From Perca fluviatilis (lineage: Eukaryota > Chordata > Actinopteri > Perciformes > Percidae), in the NCBI RefSeq assembly GCF_010015445.1, contig NC_053115.1, positions 17,547,005 through 17,611,004 of the forward strand: a stretch of DNA of 64,000 nucleotides, written 5' to 3'. Numbering within the stretch: the first letter of the stretch is position 1; every line of letters begins with the position of its first letter. Of this stretch, positions 37,968 to 55,021 are shown one piece after another. Below the pieces are notes generated by a model. That model saw only the letters and a program-made list of their open reading frames with translations. It searched no databases and was not told the origin of the DNA. Made by a program: the position numbers and the translations under genes.

Positions 37968-38008
<41 letters not shown>
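37966..38008. repeat. (GA)n microsatellite
   Basis: A GA dinucleotide run about 330 bases upstream of the prkar2a start codon. Confidence 0.9.
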
Positions 38009-38012
<4 letters not shown>

Positions 38013-38207
38013 CTGGTTCTACTTACTAAGCTCAGTGTATTTTATTACGCATTTTAATTCTCTTATTTTATAATTTCTCATATTATTATCACTCAGTTTA
38101 TTATCATCATTTGTTGCAGTTTTTTAAATGCATGTCTTTTTTTTAAAGCATGGACAGACAAAGCTTCTGAGATTTATGACAACAAATCCAAATAAAAAGA
38201 GAATTTA

Positions 38208-38393
38208 ATGGCCGGGTAAGCTCAGTTGGTAGAGCAGGCGCACCTCCATGCAGCGGCCGTGGGTTCGACTCCGACCTGCAGCCCTTTGCTGCATGTCATT
38301 CCCCCCTCTCTCTCCCCTTTCATGTCTTCATCTGTCCTGTGGAAATAAAGGCCTAAAAATGCCCTAAAAATAATCTTAAATAAAAAAAAAGAA
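38208..38393 (+). mobile_element. tRNA-derived SINE
   Basis: The head has an A box (TAAGCTCAGTTGGTAGAGC) and a B box (GGGTTCGACTCC), then a CT-rich middle and the tail GTCCTGTGGAAATAAAGGCC. AGAATTTA flanks it exactly at 38200-38207 and 38394-38401. The head does not fold as a functional tRNA (no matching acceptor stem), so it is a retroposon. Confidence 0.85.
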
Positions 38394-38767
38394 AGAATTT
38401 AGAAAAATAGTGCACGACTAATTTCTAAATATGGATCTGTTTTTTTATTTCTTTACATGTTGACATTCATATACTGTTCAATCACTCATTATTGATGACT
38501 ACTCTCATAATTTCACATGAACACAAAGAAAGTGTAGCTAGCATCGGTGGTCACTGAGTGGAGGGTGACCTCACAGGAAGCAGACAGTTAGAAGGGCGTG
38601 TATTGCTGAGAGACTGAACACACACAGTACAACGTAATGCACCTTTTCCCTGACATGTACACCTGCTTGCAAAAGGTAAGGCACGCATGTTCACTTCACT
38701 CCTTTTCTTATATAAAAATAACACAATTTAAGAAATCAAGTAAAACAAAAAGGAGTGAGAACATTTG

Positions 38768-38769
<2 letters not shown>

Positions 38770-38854
<85 letters not shown>
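38770..38854. repeat. (GT)n microsatellite, about 42 units
   Basis: An uninterrupted GT run, probably within the slc25a20 3' UTR, where it would read as CA repeats. Confidence 0.95.
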
Positions 38855-38856
<2 letters not shown>

Positions 38857-39103
38857 ACTGGCACCGAGTCATCCCAGCCTCTCTGCTCTGAATGTTCTGC
38901 AGGTCTGAATGATCCAAATGCTCTACAGTACTATGAGGTCTTATAGATATATAAGCACATTATTGGAAACATTTTAAAATCTCTTTGTGATTCAGTGTGT
39001 GTGTGTGTGTGTGTGTGTTTGTGTTCATGTGCTGCTAATAACTGCGTTGTGTTAAAACAGTTCTGTTCCTGGGATTCACATACGAGACGATGCCGAGTCT
39101 TCA

Positions 39104-43764
<4,661 letters not shown>

Positions 43765-44938
43765 TTTTACTTTCTGCTCTGCTGGAAGAAAAAACACAAC
43801 ATACTGAATGAAACCGACACCGGAAATGAACTCAAACACACTGAAAAATAATAAAAGACAAGAAATAAGGTAACCTGTGGTCGACGGTGTCTCTGTGAGG
43901 TATCTGTGTGAGGTGTATTTGTGTGTTGCTATCAACCCTGACTGTTAGACCCATAGATATTTACGACCTTTGACCCACTTATTCAACCGGTCCGGTTAGA
44001 CTGCGACACAGCCGTACACTGGTACGTCTCCGTTTGGTGTCCGGGGGGAAAATGGAATAAATAAATAAATAAAGTTTACGGATACAAATATATAGGCCTA
44101 CATAAATTGCATAATCTAATATGTTAATTATATCTCAATCTAAAATCAACGTTATTTATGTTTGTTTACAAAATAGATCTGGTAAATTCTCTGTTTATGT
44201 AAAAATGAAATTCCATAGAACAATTATTACTATATTATTTTTTGTATCTTTTGCTGTATATTTAGATGAAGAAGAAGAAGAAGAAGAAGAAGCGGAAAAA
44301 GAGGGTGTAAGATTGTAATATAATATAAAGTTTTCAATACAATTAACAATATTTACATACAGATAAAATAAAGATACTAAAGATAAAATATGAGTCCATT
44401 AAACAAGAAACCACCATCTCTGTTATTTATCAAGCTTGTGCAGATTGTGTACGTCTTTAAATTTCATCTGCAGTCAGCGCTCAGTTTGTCTTGAAGCTCT
44501 GCTTTCTTTCCTTATATTCTTTCCTGTTTCCTAATTTTCAATATTACAACATTAATTTACAATATGTTCTACACAAATGTATCTCCAGCATTTCATTAAT
44601 ACAACAAATTAAAATACTGTATGTAAACCAAACTTTAACAATAAAACAAACACGCAAACATATGCATAAGAAAGGAAAAAGGGAAGGGGAAGAAAGGGAA
44701 GGGAAACGGAGAATGAGTAAAATACAGGACCATAAATACTTTTTTTTCCCGTTTACTATGATTAACTTTAGACTTGCTGGACACACTCAGCTCAACAGTC
44801 CCACTTAAAAACAAATAGCCTCCTGTAACAAGGTGGGACCTACAACATGTTTCCAAAACTGTTGTATTATTTTGTAAACGTGTACTGTCACACAATCAAC
44901 AACAACCAATCCGACCACTTCCACTGTTAAAATATAGC
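43765..44938. other. slc25a20 upstream region, no gene recognised
   Basis: It contains the slc25a20 5' UTR and promoter, an AAGAAG trinucleotide run (44268-44291) and AT-rich sequence. The cleavage region of the nckipsd transcript is expected at the right end. Confidence 0.5.
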
Positions 44939-44953
44939 TTTATTAGTTTTATT
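44939..44953 (-). terminator. Distal polyadenylation signals of nckipsd
   Basis: On the - strand two AATAAA hexamers lie close together (44939-44944 and 44948-44953). They would give a 3' UTR of about 1.6 kb. A proximal AATAAA also exists on the - strand at 46446-46451, 59 bases after the stop codon, so alternative polyadenylation is possible. Confidence 0.45.
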
Positions 44954-46509
44954 ATAACACAGTCGTAGCATTTTTGCTGACAATGTTAATCATGGAAAAA
45001 AAGAGATGCTCACTTCTCTCACACCCACGGTAAACAGACACACAAATAATCAATGAATGCTTGGAAATGAACTAAAAACTGATAGCAGTTCTGGATTGCG
45101 TCTACCTTCTCAGAAACATGTTTCAAGACGGGGTAGCCATCCATGCCAGGGACAAAATGTTAAAGTGTAAGATGGGAGAAGATCAATCACTACATCATGG
45201 GGAAGAAACAAGGAAAAGTACATGTTGCTGTTAAAGTATTAAAACCATTACGAGAAAAAAGAAATGCCCTGTATTTCCTCTCCATTGTCTTGATTTTCAG
45301 TAGGAGCATCAGATAATAACTGGACATCAACAACAATGACTAATGTATTATCTTGAGTAATAACTGCAGAACACTTTTTCCCCTCCAGCAAGCCACAGCT
45401 CACAATAGCCAAGACTCATTATATTACAGCAATAATACAAGTTACTATATAACGCCTTATTGCAGCACAGTTAGTTTGAATGTGAACGCAGCATACAGAC
45501 ATTAATCTGTAAACAGTCAATGACTTCTGAAACTAGAGGAGCTTTGCATATGTAAGTACAGACCGATCATCTTAAAGTGTTTGAAAAGCAGTAAAGAGAC
45601 AAAAGTACCAGACTGAGAAAACTGCAGACGGCGTCACAGGAGAGACTCAATATGTAGCAGCAGGTTACTCAGCGAAAAGCTTAGTAATGATAACACATGA
45701 GTCAGAGTGTGCTTTTTTCTCACTAGAATAGTAACACACTTGTTCATCACATTCTACTTGACATGAATTGTAATTATAATGAACTAAGGGGTGAATGAAA
45801 GAGGAAGTCAGTTTTTAGAGTATTATACTCTGTTAAGAAAATAATGCTGCAGTAACACACAGTAGTTTGGTCCCACTACAAGGGAAGCACATGGAGTATT
45901 CTCACAACAGTTCAAATAATGGCACATTTATCTTCAACATGACTTAAAATCTGCCTTTTTCATTATTTCTTGTTAAATTTGTTCTGAAATCATTTTGGTT
46001 AAAGATATTTTGGTTAGAATAAGGATTAGTCATGGTTGCAGTTACTTTTAATTCAAAATACTATGAGAATATACAGTTAATTCTTACTTTTTCAAGGAAC
46101 TATTGCAAGGAATTCACTGTAAAACAGCTCCAATGTTTGGCCTATATTTTGGCTTGGATTGTTGATCAGTTGGTTCTCCTACTATGACTAAACCTCATAG
46201 GTTTTTTTGTGCATTTGTCATATTTTTCACTTCTTGAAGAACACCAGAGAAAAAGCCCCACTCCTTTTTCAAATAAAATTCATTTAAGAAGAGAGAAGTT
46301 GTGATGCATTATGCTGCATGCAGCATGCTGCAGCTGTGGACTACAAGTCCAAGAAAACATTGGCAAAACTGATTCACTTCTCTCAGCACATGCTGGCACA
46401 GAATATGGGGCGTCCCATCAACCATCAGTTCTTCTTATTTCAAACTTTATTGTACCTCCCTGCAGTAGACAGGAGCAGACTACAGTGTGTGAGCATAATA
46501 CTGATATGG

Positions 46510-49500
46510 TTAGTCCTGGTTCTGACAGATCTGTGGGAACTCCTTGTAGATCTGCTGTACAATTAGCTTATCCATCTGTTTCACTGTAGCGCTCCCTTCA
46601 TCCTCTCCTGGATCTTCCTCCTCCCTGAGAATCCTCTGCAGCACCCCCTGCAGGTCAGACAGGCGGTGCTGGTGCTCGAGGTAGTCCGTCGAGCGTATTA
46701 TGGAGTGCATGAGGGAGAGATACTCCATCCTCAGCTTCACAAAAAAGCAACAGAGGAGGTTTTAATCAGACATGGTAACAAGCTGTCAATTTAGCAGGTA
46801 TCATTAAATAAATAGTTCCACATTTTAAGAAAAAACGGCTATTCACTTTCTGGCCGAGGGTTAGATGAGAAGATCGGTGAGAGAGGTACCGATCTTCTCA
46901 TCTAACCCTCGGCCAGAAAGTGAAAAAGAGTGTTTCCCAAATTGCGAAACTATTCCTTTAAAGCCTGAGAATAATCTGTAGCTGTTCGGTGTGTCCAGGT
47001 CTCACCTTGTCTCCAGGTGAAAGGTCAGATATTTGTCGAACAGCGATGTCAATCATCACCATCATGTCAGTGCGGTAGAAGATGTCAGCGGTCTCTCGGC
47101 TGGCGAAAACATCCTGCAGAAACTTGAGCACTGAGTGCGGTGCAGGCGGGGCATGTTTGAACATACACACAGGGTCGTCTGGAGAGGACGGGGCAAAGAG
47201 TTAGTGATGATGTCGGTGGACAGAAAGCTTAGATGCAAAAGGAGAAATATGACATAAGGTATTTTACCGCCTCGGTTCAGAAGCAGCAGCATTTTCTCTG
47301 ACAGGATCTTGACATTTTTCTTCTTCAGCTCCTGCATGATCACATTGCTGCCGGGTGCTGGGTAACACAGACAAGACATAAAAAATTTTGTTATGGTAAA
47401 ACAATAAAAGCTCTTTTGTAGGTCAGCTGAGCCGGAAAACAAATAAAATAACAGCTTAGAAGTCTGTTGTGAATTACTGTGCCTATAGACCTTTTTTTAG
47501 GCAGACATCTTCCATTTTTCTTTAATTGACTTTGGCTTATCATGTCAGTTGTTTTGTATTACATTTTGTATTGTTGCTTGTTATGTACCTTTTTATCTCT
47601 GTAATGTTGTTTATCTGTATTGAGGCAGATCTTAAACCATCTGCATTGACTGGAAAGCACTTTGGGTCAACACCTGTTATTTTAAATGTGCTATATAAAT
47701 AAGGATGACTTGACATTTAGATGTATCATAGCAGGAAAAGCACAGGTGTTACTTATAACATTTATGCTGGCTCTGCTACATTTAAGTTTCCCTGTAAGCA
47801 AAACCCCCAACACCAGGACCTTGGAATTGGTAAACACAAATAGAACGTAGCCATCATTAATGTTATTATTTCCAGCTATGAGAAGTCAAAATGTCTGCTG
47901 TGAAAGGCTCCATGGTGGCTTTTCTCACCTGTGTGGTGCAGGTTGAAGGCAAGCAGGAGGTTCAGGAAGATGTCAGGCAGCTGCTCTGTTGGATCAGAGG
48001 GAAGTCCGTCCTCCACCACACCCAGCAGAAACTGAACAAAGTCAGCATTCAAGTGTTCTGAAAGCAGGGAGGGTCAGGATTACCGGTATATTATCCCTTT
48101 AATACTTTAATGCATGCATAAAGTTCAACACTTTGGCTGGGTTGCACCAACAAGGATTCATTTGGAAACCCGATTAAATCATGGTTTAACTTTAAATCAT
48201 GTTGCATCAAACTTTAAAACTATCTTCAAATTAAGAATGATTCAATTCAAACCTTTCTTTAAATGTTAGTTTAGTTTTACTCTAAATCTAGATTCAATTT
48301 AATTCTGTTGCACCAAAACATTAAACTCCAATTTCAACTGTTATCCAGTATTAACTGGTCTTGCTTTGCCAGACCTTCCTCCACAGCACTGCGCAGGAGG
48401 GTCTGGCTAGTCCACACAGCATTGCGGGATGGGAGAAAAACGTGCATATTAATCGGTATCTGGAAAGTAATTCAGAATCATCACACAACTTAATTAGGTT
48501 AAGTCTGTCTCCTAACTTGATTATTTTGCTCAATCAATCTTAAAGGCCGACATTTTAAAAGTCAAATGTAAGTTTAAAGTTAGTCTATATCCACGACGTT
48601 CCACTTCCGGGATAATAATATTATTATTATTATTGGCATTTCTTTAAACCAATCACAATTGTCATGGGCGGCACTAAGCTCCGCAGGGAGCTGCTGCAAA
48701 ATAGCCTCGGGAAGGAACTTGTTGTTGTGGAACGTGTACGTTCAAAAGTTGTTTTAGTCGTGCAACAGAAAACTCAAATTGGACAGATAGTCTAGCTAGC
48801 TGTCTGGATTTACCCTGAGGAGCTGTTAACCATAGTCCTCATAAATAATTTTTTTTAAAAAGCGGAAGGAAACGGACATCGGCGAAAAGACATGCATCCG
48901 GTGGAATTTTCTGCAGCACCGGAGCAATCCCGGAAGTTGAACGTCGTGGACATAGACTAACTTTAAACTTACATTTGACTTTTAAAATGTCAGCCCTTTA
49001 AGATTGATTGAGCAAAATAATCAAGTTAGGAGACAGACTTAACCTAATTAAGTTGTGTGATGATTCTGAATTACTCTCCAGATACCGGTTCAGCAAGGAA
49101 ACTGATCTGGAGCTAAACCGAAAGATTGGACCAACTGTCAAACATGGCAGTGAAGGACTGCAGCTGTAACATCACCAATGCTTGAACTTCTGGTGGCCCT
49201 AAGATTTTATGCCACCGGATTATTGCCAGCTATGATTTATATTGCTCCATTAATATGGCCAACACATTTTTAAGAGAAATTAGAACTTCTCTGCCAACAG
49301 TGCGTAACGTTAGACTAACTGACTTTTTAGCTAGCTTGCGAACAATGTAATGAGCAGCCAAAAAAACCTGGTTCCACTCCCTCTTTTATAGCCTACCTCC
49401 AATTTCCGACAGCACATTAAACATCAATAAACTTGGATTTACTAAACAGAGATCTGTTTTTCATTGTGTAACAGAGCTCTGCTCATGATTTTAAATCTGA

Positions 49501-52500
49501 ATTCCCTCAACGATAGATCCTTAAATTAATCCTTGTTGGTGCAACCTAGCCAATGTAGTTTCTCACTGTTTTGGAAGAATCAACATTATACATCAGTGAT
49601 ATGCAGAGGTAAAATATACATATGTTATATGCCACTGAAAAAATAACACAGCAGCTTTATATATACCATACCGTAGTGATGATATGGCACCTGTTCGCCC
49701 ATTGAGAAGATCATAGTAAGTACCAAAGCTGTGTAACACATCTTCTGGTGCTCTGAGGGAAGAAAAAAGTGTAATTGTTTTGAAACAAATAAGCTTGGAG
49801 AGTACTAGAGATGAACAAGAGAACAGTGAGACAGTGAACAGTAAATGTTTCCACCTTGTGTGTCAGTCTGTAAGTCCCTGGCCAGCTCCATCGGGAGGAT
49901 GGAGTTGACGAGGGTGGAGATGAGAGAAGCATCCAGGCTGCACATCGCCCCAAACACTTTGAGCAGCAGCAGCCGCAAAGACACACGATGCTCCTGCATG
50001 GTTACATGATGGCAACAATGAGCCAACACCAAACAAATGTACATTGAACATCACCAACATTGTCACTTGAACACTGTAATTACACAACCCCCCCAGTCAG
50101 GTCACCAAGGCTAAAATCTAATTCACTCTTGGTACAGGAAGATGATCATTTGCATATGTAATCAAGAACAAATATGAACTGAATATTATTGTTGAAGCTA
50201 CATGTGCTAGGCTCCAAGGGCAAAAAAAGAAGAAAATAAGTCTGCCATCTTTGAGTCATATTCTTAAATAAATTGACTGTATAAAGATGGTCATAATAAT
50301 AAAGAAGAATACACTTTTAATAACCATAAAAGGAAACTAGACAACATTATCTGTACAGGACTATTACATTTTTCTTGAATACAGATTAGTTTTAAGTTCA
50401 GTGTGTTCAAAATAAAATGGTAATATCTTACCATCTGATAATATGAAACCAGAGACAGCACATTCTCATAGTGGTTGGCCTTGCACATCCTCTTACACAC
50501 CTCTGGATCTGCATCAGTCTGAAAAATACACCATCTTTTAGTTGTAACAGCAATGATATAATAACATTATCAACTTCCTAGTCGTGGTCCCTGGACACAC
50601 CAGAGGAGGATTACGGAGCCCATTTACAACTCATCTGGACCTCCCATCCCTGAGGTTCAGGACAAACTGCCAACAGAGTATATTTGGCAGCCTGAAGAGT
50701 TTACAGATTCAGTCCCTAACCACACTGTTGGATTTGTAAAGTCTTCTGAGCCGGTCTGATCCCATCAAACATGTCTGGTATTTACAGCACGACAGCTGGA
50801 CGGGTCCTGTGGTCATATCCCAGATTCATCCCAAGAGTTTTCATATCAAACAAATAATTATGAGGATTAAGCAGTGATATCAACTCGGAAACTCTTGTCA
50901 TATAATGGGTGTTGAATTAGTGCTTCCTATTTTTCCAGCTTTCACTAAAAATTTGCATTTAAAACATGTTACATCACTGTGCATTAATACATAATGAATC
51001 ATGTTGGATCACATGTGTTCTTGTGTGTTCATATATTCCTTGATGTTATTAACCGTTTTCTGAAGTCTATTTTGCTGTTCCTGTGTTAGTATCGAGCTCA
51101 TTAGATATTTAATGCTTTTACTGTGTTGCACATTGCAACCTTTGTTTTGAAATGTGTATTTATGACTGACAGATGTTCATATCTGTGAAATCCATCTTTA
51201 CGATGACGACTTCAGTCACATCTTCTTACACTTTAGTAAACAGACATCCTGCAGACTGTTGTGAATCGTTACAGGGGGTGAACAGCTCCCTGCATCATAC
51301 CAGTATCTTGAGCAGCTCCTCGAGGTAGCAGGCGATGAGAGCGTGGTCCTCATGAAGCGCCCAGCTACGCTGCTGAGAATCGTCCCGGTGACGGGTGAGG
51401 TCGCTGAAGATCACCTCCAGCCTCTGTTCATCGTGACACACCTGACCCTGCGGCAGCGCTGCACTCAAATCCTACCGAGACAGAAAACATTATGACACAC
51501 CTATTTGTGCTACAACTTGAAATACCAGTACAGAGGAACATTGTCTACTCTCTGACTTAGAAAGTAACTTAAAGCGGGTGATCATTTTCTGCGGGTTCGT
51601 CCATTGATAAAAGAAAAAGTATTAATAAAACATATACAGGCTTGATAGTCATCAAACTCGTTGTGTTATCAGTGTTGTTGTGTGTTTTGTTAAGCTCTAG
51701 TGTTGAGTGTTTCCTATCTAAACACTGAAGAGACCCCTAATAGACCACAGAGTATTTCAGGCTTTATAATTGGATAAGTGGTGTCGGAGTATGCACATGT
51801 GTCACCATGTAAATACAGGATGCAGCCAAAAGCTTTCAGTATTTGCTGTTTGACGTTGCATGACACACTACCCACTATTAAACACCTTACACCCACCGGA
51901 TGAAACAGAAATGTCTGCCAGGAAAGAAGTTCACTTCAAGCTTGGTCAAGCTTGCGTTAAAAAACAGGAAATGAGTGGGTGATACTGTGAGTCCTCTACC
52001 CTGCGTCTCAAAACGACTCTGAGAAATGTCAGCTAAATGCAGACTGAGCTGTAACTCTAAACGACACCAGTATTCTCCTTTAAGCTGGCGGGGCTCCAGG
52101 ATGCTGAATACACACAGTGTATGGGAAACAAATCTGACCTTCCTCTCCACCAGCGAGAGGAGAACTTGCTCCAAATCAGAGGAGGCTTGAGGCAAGGCCG
52201 TCTGCAGATGGCCAACCACCACGCCGACAGCGACCCGCGACAGCTCGTAACTCAAGCCTGTGTTCTTTCGTACCAGCTCGATCAGTTCGCCCCCGATAGT
52301 CGTGGGAACTGGCTCAGGGGTAGTGGGGCTGCCAGGAGGGCTTTCAGCGATAGACGGGGGGGCGACAGGCCATTCACTTTCCGGCTGCTCCTCCACAGTG
52401 GGCTGTGAAGGAGGAGGCTGTGGAGCCGGGCTCTTTTTTGCAGGAGCTGGCTTAGGAGCAGAGTCAGAGGGAAGCACGTCTGGAGGCTGTGCAGTGAGCT

Positions 52501-55021
52501 TCACACGGGAAGGCACAGGAGGAGGGGGGGTGCTGGAAACACTTGGCAAGCTGACATCAGAGGAGACCGGTGAGTGGGAGGAGCCAGACTCTAAAGAGGT
52601 GGTGCTGATCGAGAGCGAGAGAGCAGGGGACGGAGGGAGAGAGGACACTCTGGAGGGGACCTCCGGCTCGACTGGGGGACAGAGAGAGAGAGAGAGAGCA
52701 AGCTCTAGTTACAGAGAGGAGAGGGAACAGGAATGACCTGACTAAGAATAGAGTGTGTTTGTGAAGTATAGAGCTGCAACAGGTAGCAGCAGCTGAATGC
52801 AGCAGCAAAAACGCTGCGCTGTAATCCGTGAGACTGTAATAAACTTGTAAGTGATGTGATGAATACTAAGTAGAAAAAAAGTGTCTCCAGCACTGCTCTC
52901 TGAATTCTCACCTGGACGCCGGCTGTTTCGCTGTTTCTCAGGGGGAGGTGGGGTGATCGGAGCCGCACGTCTAGGTTGAGGAGGCACCTGCAGGAGGTGA
53001 AATTGATTAAATACAGGGTCATTTGAGGGCATATTATGTGTGTGTTGTTCTATACTGCACAAAATGAGCATATTTAATTGTCTCTATTCCTGGGTGATGT
53101 TAGGATGGTTTTATATCTTTCATATGCTCTATTTTATAACATCACGGACACTGCTGACGTTTTAATGCCAAAGACAGGATGTGTTTTTGACCTGTACATG
53201 GATGGAACCTTTTCTAATGATCAAGTACCAATCCCTGGTTGCAAAGATTTGTGTGCTAGGATACTAATGTAGATTAAGAGTATTTAGTTGGCAGCCTTAA
53301 GCATGTTCACAAACGCATCATTATTGAGTCAAAATTGCAAGCAAACTTAATTTTGTATAGCACCTTTCGATGTTAGAAGTGCTTTACAGGAAGAAGGACA
53401 AGGAAACAGGGAGATAGAAAAGACAGAGATGACAATATATAGGCTTACAACTTTTTTCTAAGAATGAATACATAGCCTCTGTAAATATCTGAATCCTGTA
53501 TATTTTAAACTAATTTGTAGTTTCAAATAAAACATTTAAATGTGTACTGTATGAGTGTTACCTGATAAAAGCCCTGTTCTGCCTGTATATTGTCCACGCT
53601 TCCTGATAGGGGCACGCTCCCCTGTCGTCCGAAGTCTCGTTTAAGGCCATTGGGTGGAGTAGGAGTTTGACTGAGAGATATTTCGCTGCTGGAAGATGGG
53701 AGGCCTTGTTTGTGACCGGAGGACGATGAGGAACTTCTTCGTGCAAGCGTCTCCTTTCTGTGATGAATCAACTTTCTGCAACAAAAGAGAATAATGATTT
53801 ATATACAGAAAATGCCAGCATCAATATATTATCTCATAATGTGGACTTAAATTGGACTCACTGTAGAACATCTCTCTGTTCCAGATTGTATTTGCCTCCA
53901 TTTTTTAAGGCCACATTGTGGATTCCTTCGATTGCTCTGTCAATAGACTGCAACACATCATCCTGCTCTGGAGCCTGCCAGAGAAAGAAAGAGAAAAAAG
54001 GGGACAAATTAAATATTCATTAACATGAGTATTAAACTTTAAACAAAATGGAACAGACTTGTGGCTCGGGGACATGTGTGACTCTAGGCAGAAACAAACT
54101 AGGGCAGTTATCTAACAAAAACTGTCTTTTAACCAGTGCCACACATATGCTCAGTGAGGCCTCACATTCAGGCTCATTAAACCTCCACAGCCAATGTCCT
54201 TTACAACAGGAGAGAGCATTCCTATTCTGCCATTGTGTGAGCCTGTGATTTCATAAAATACATGCTTTGACTAGTTCACTGTGAGTCTGGATCCTTGGAA
54301 AAAAGGAGTCTCCAGTCCTGATTGCAGAGCACATGTGGGTGTGTCTAAGAGAGACAAGCTATGTGGAAAGGAGTATCTACTTGTTAAACAATAACAAGGA
54401 TAGTTGAGAATAATTCTTGATAATAAAAAAATTGATATAGTCGCAGGAGCTGATGAGATTAATTTGAGCAGAGACAATGGCTTTCTGTCTTGCTGGTCTT
54501 TGGCCCTTGGATCTGTCCTGTCTCATATCATCCCATCCTGTCATATCCCATCCATTCCTAACGTTGCATCTCTGTCGCAGTGAGCAACTGCAGTGCAGAA
54601 CGCCATGGCTATATAATGCAACCTTTCCAATAATTTATGGTTTCTTCTGCAAGCCTGCCTTTTAATCAGCAGTGAGCTTCAACATGGCCTGCAATGCAGT
54701 CCATAGTACATGGGATCCGTCTCTCTCGATCCCTTAACGTTACTACGCATTCACTATATTTCACTTCACCACTATGATGCGACATGGCCACAGCTTGTAA
54801 CGTTATTCATTGAACAAAAAGAGAAAAACACCCAGGTCATTGGTGTTTACCTGTATTTTTTCGATATATGATGATGGGATGTAGCCGGTTTCCCCCGAGC
54901 TGCAGCGGGACCCCAGCCACCAGTGTTTGTTGCTCCTCTCCAGGATTAAGAACCCTTCTCCGGCCGCGAAGTGCAGAGAGTTGGGCTCCGCGGATCGGAA
55001 GGCGTACAGAGACCGGTACAT
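46510..55021 (-). CDS. nckipsd: NCK-interacting protein with SH3 domain (SPIN90/DIP/WISH)
   Basis: Thirteen coding exons, in transcript order: 55021-54851, 53974-53862, 53775-53562, 52987-52912, 52671-52139, 51471-51301, 50518-50432, 49993-49855, 49752-49672, 48057-47929, 47357-47268, 47178-47006 and 46734-46510. They give 733 residues (human 722). An SH3 domain occupies residues 1-57 ([10 protein letters not shown], then the binding-surface motif HWWLGSR and GYIPSSYIE). A Ser/Pro-rich linker follows, with the SH3 ligand TPPPPEKQ near 178-185. The C-terminal half (about 330-733) is the helical armadillo-like domain. Known family role: binds Nck, N-WASP and Arp2/3, and activates Arp2/3 to nucleate linear actin filaments. 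It is divergent from ndufaf3 (723 bp between start codons). Two introns hold striking inverted repeats (48453-49087 and 46843-46923). Confidence 0.96.
46843..46923. repeat. Perfect 36-bp inverted repeat (hairpin)
   Basis: The left arm 46843-46878 (TCACTTTCTGGCCGAGGG...) is the exact reverse complement of the right arm 46888-46923, with a 9-base spacer. It sits in the last nckipsd intron, 109 bases from the final exon. The arm resembles the start of a known fish repeat, here in head-to-head form. Confidence 0.9.
47630..47720. repeat. Dispersed repeat tail in nckipsd intron 10
   Basis: GGAAAGCACTTTGGGTCAAC followed by GTGCTATATAAATAAGGATG and TGACTTGACATT resembles a LINE-tail-like repeat common in fish. 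A similar word, GAAAGGTGCTATAATAAAG, is at about 7748. Confidence 0.5.
48133..49553. mobile_element. Composite TIR element filling nckipsd intron 9
   Basis: The outer ends TTGGCTGGGTTGCACCAACA and TGTTGGTGCAACCTAGCCAA are inverted repeats that extend on to AGGATT/AATCCT. Inside are a fragment of the TAGTCT family (48361-48450), an inverted duplication (48453-49087) and, at its centre, another TAGTCT-family piece. No transposase frame is seen. No clear target duplication was identified. Confidence 0.7.
48453..49087. repeat. Long inverted repeat, about 160-bp arms
   Basis: The left arm (48453-48616, CGGTATCTGG to TTCCGGGAT) and the right arm (48927-49087) are reverse complements with only about five differences. 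The spacer is about 310 bp. The inner part of each arm is the TAGTCTATRTCCACGACGTT end of the dispersed TAGTCT family; the outer about 130 bp is unrelated sequence. Confidence 0.9.
50560..51290. other. nckipsd intron 6, no feature recognised
   Basis: This is unique-looking sequence with broken protein-like stretches but no sustained frame, splice pattern or known repeat. Confidence 0.4.

Larger units (their letters stand above)
37635..39103. other. Gap between prkar2a 5' end and slc25a20 stop codon
   Basis: It holds the prkar2a promoter side, a (GA)n run (37966-38008), one SINE, a long (GT)n run and the slc25a20 3' UTR. A possible slc25a20 polyadenylation signal on the - strand is TTTATT at 38444-38449. 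No other gene seen. Confidence 0.5.

Noticed and set aside
38212..38284. Possible tRNA gene with A and B boxes
   Set aside because: The internal promoter boxes are good but the acceptor stem does not pair, and a SINE body, A-rich tail and target duplication follow. It is a retroposon head.
38640..38680. Possible + strand exon ending GCAAAAG|GTAAGG
   Set aside because: A decent donor but no coding frame, acceptor or neighbour exon; it lies in the slc25a20 3' region.
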